From: Methanomicrobiales archaeon
Lineage (GTDB): Archaea > Halobacteriota > Methanomicrobia > Methanomicrobiales > Methanoculleaceae
NCBI GenBank assembly: GCA_012510295.1
Contig: JAAZID010000256.1
Coordinates: 1-5,847, forward strand
Length of the DNA: 5,847 bases
Reading direction: 5' to 3'
The notes below the pieces were generated by a model that did no database searches, was not told the DNA's origin, and worked only from the letters and a program-made list of their open reading frames with translations. Made by a program: the position numbers and the translations under genes. Positions 4,890 through 5,847 of this stretch are shown one piece after another. Position 1 is the first letter of the stretch. Each line of letters opens with the position of its first letter.

Positions 4890-5845
4890 GGTCGCCTGGC
4901 CGCCCCTATCTCAGGAGCATGGACCGCCGGGAACGCATCCAGAAGTCCACGCGCAAGCTCGGCCCCGAGCGACGGCCTGACTGATTCAAGCCAGAGGAAG
5001 AACCCGGCCATGTGAGGTGTCCGCCGGCTCTCGAACTTGAACCCGCCTGACCGGTTGTTCGGCACCATCTTGAGGTATTCCCGCTTGTTCCGCCGCCGGA
5101 GGTAGATGACCGGTTTGTACTCAGGGAGGTTCACGGCTAAGACGACCTTCGAGAACTCTTTCTGGATCGCATCGGGGTCGTAGACTTTTCCCTTGATGCG
5201 GATAGGATACCGATCGTCGAGCATCCGTATGGCAGAGGGGTAGAGTCCTCCGAAGAGGACTTTTTTTACGATCGGCGGGATCTCGTCGGGCGCGCCCAGT
5301 TCCCGGATACCCTCCTCAGAGGTGACCGCATTGATGATACTCTGCATCCGCTCATCGTGGAGCGCTTTGTAGTCGAACGGTCGCCGGGGAGTGATATCCG
5401 ATATCATCACCAGTTTCTCGTGCTTGATCTTTCGGGGGGGGCTCCGTTTCAGGTCGCGGGGGCGTATCAGGGTCTTTAAGTCCTCACAGGAGGCGGTGGT
5501 GAGGAGGATGTTGTCGGGCTCCTTGAGGAGCCGGCGGACGACCGCGGTCCGGGATATGTCGACGGAGGATATGAGGAGGAACGGCACGGTCGGCTGCCCG
5601 TAGAGGTAACCGAGGAGCTGTTTTTTGTAGTGGATCTCCTCCTCAAACTCCTTTAAGTCGGCAGGGGACGTGATGATCTCGCCAAACGTCAGCGTGCCCG
5701 TATGGTCGACAAGCATCAGGTCAACTTCAGCGAGATCCTGACCGTTTCCCCGGACTTTGATATCCCCGATGTTAGAGTAGAAGAGGCCGTTCTGCCCGAG
5801 TTGTGCGCGCCTGACCCGGGAGGGGCCATCGGCCCCCCGCGCCAC
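4886..5845 (-). CDS. Unrecognised protein with a nuclease-fold-like N-terminal domain, probably incomplete at the right edge
   Basis: At least 319 residues, soluble, with strongly coding-like codon use. A GTG at 5845-5843 could be the start, but only two bases precede it in the window, so the real N-terminus may lie outside. Residues 25-85 run as strand, turn, strand, helix: AEVDLMLVDHTGTLTFGEI (39-57), then a charged helix (KEFEEEIHYKKQLLGYLYGQ, 65-84). This resembles the core of PD-(D/E)xK or NERD-type nuclease folds, with Asp42 and Glu56 in the expected places, but the usual lysine two residues after the glutamate is Ile58. Next comes a strand (VPFLLISSVDIS, 87-98) and a basic patch around 129-144. 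The C-terminal half has a lysine- and arginine-rich run (YLRRRNKREYLK, 248-259). I do not recognise the family. It lies 56 bp upstream of the MarC-family gene on the same strand and may be co-transcribed with it. Confidence 0.8.
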   Translation of the reverse strand: MARGADGPSRVRRAQLGQNGLFYSNIGDIKVRGNGQDLAEVDLMLVDHTGTLTFGEIITSPADLKEFEEEIHYKKQLLGYLYGQPTVPFLLISSVDISRTAVVRRLLKEPDNILLTTASCEDLKTLIRPRDLKRSPPRKIKHEKLVMISDITPRRPFDYKALHDERMQSIINAVTSEEGIRELGAPDEIPPIVKKVLFGGLYPSAIRMLDDRYPIRIKGKVYDPDAIQKEFSKVVLAVNLPEYKPVIYLRRRNKREYLKMVPNNRSGGFKFESRRTPHMAGFFLWLESVRPSLGAELARGLLDAFPAVHAPEIGAARRP

Positions 5846-5847
5846 GA

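Noticed and set aside
5434..5442. G8 run as a possible slippery or structured site
   Set aside because: It lies inside a reading frame that continues cleanly on both sides, with no sign of a second overlapping product.

Overview
The window looks like chromosomal DNA of a methanogenic euryarchaeon, most likely a Methanomicrobiales relative (Methanoculleus-like). That placement is an inference. It rests on high GC with AGG/CGG-rich arginine codons, archaeal TATA-like boxes, a start codon lying about 25 nt from such a box with no Shine-Dalgarno sequence, and protein content typical of that group. No phylogenetic marker is present, so genus is not secure.

All well-supported genes are on the minus strand and read right to left. 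From the right edge they are: (1) an unrecognised protein of at least 319 aa, cut or nearly cut by the window edge (4886-5845); (2) a MarC/UPF0056 six-helix membrane protein (4173-4829); (3) a PAP2-superfamily membrane phosphatase (3235-4176) whose ATG overlaps the marC-family stop as ATGA; (4) a short NfeD-family membrane protein (2727-3185); (5) an SPFH/stomatin-like protein (1640-2725) one base after NfeD. The marC/PAP2 and nfeD/SPFH pairs each look translationally coupled. A TATA-like box 25 nt before the nfeD ATG suggests the second pair has its own promoter and a leaderless mRNA. Another TATA-like box and a 12-bp palindrome sit before the marC-family gene. The shared theme is the membrane: polyprenyl-pyrophosphate or lipid phosphate chemistry next to a membrane-microdomain scaffold pair.

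From 780 to 1639 there is about 860 bp without a convincing gene. It is more AT-rich in its middle and holds several TATA-like boxes, short inverted repeats and an imperfect direct repeat whose copies lie exactly 360 bp apart. It could hold small RNA genes or be decayed sequence.

From 83 to about 835 the minus strand carries pieces of coding-like sequence in different frames. These are a convincing 121-aa beta-rich C-terminal segment (83-448) preceded by tandem in-frame stops, and an upstream open segment (492-767) in another frame. Together they look like one secreted or pilin-like gene broken by frameshifts and stops. A possible next gene starts at 86 with an ATGA overlap and leaves the window at the left edge.

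No CRISPR array, rRNA, tRNA, transposase or phage gene was found. No clearly new system is visible. The most testable ideas are the marC-PAP2 coupling, the nuclease-like but lysine-lacking N-terminal domain of the unknown protein, and the internal leaderless promoter.
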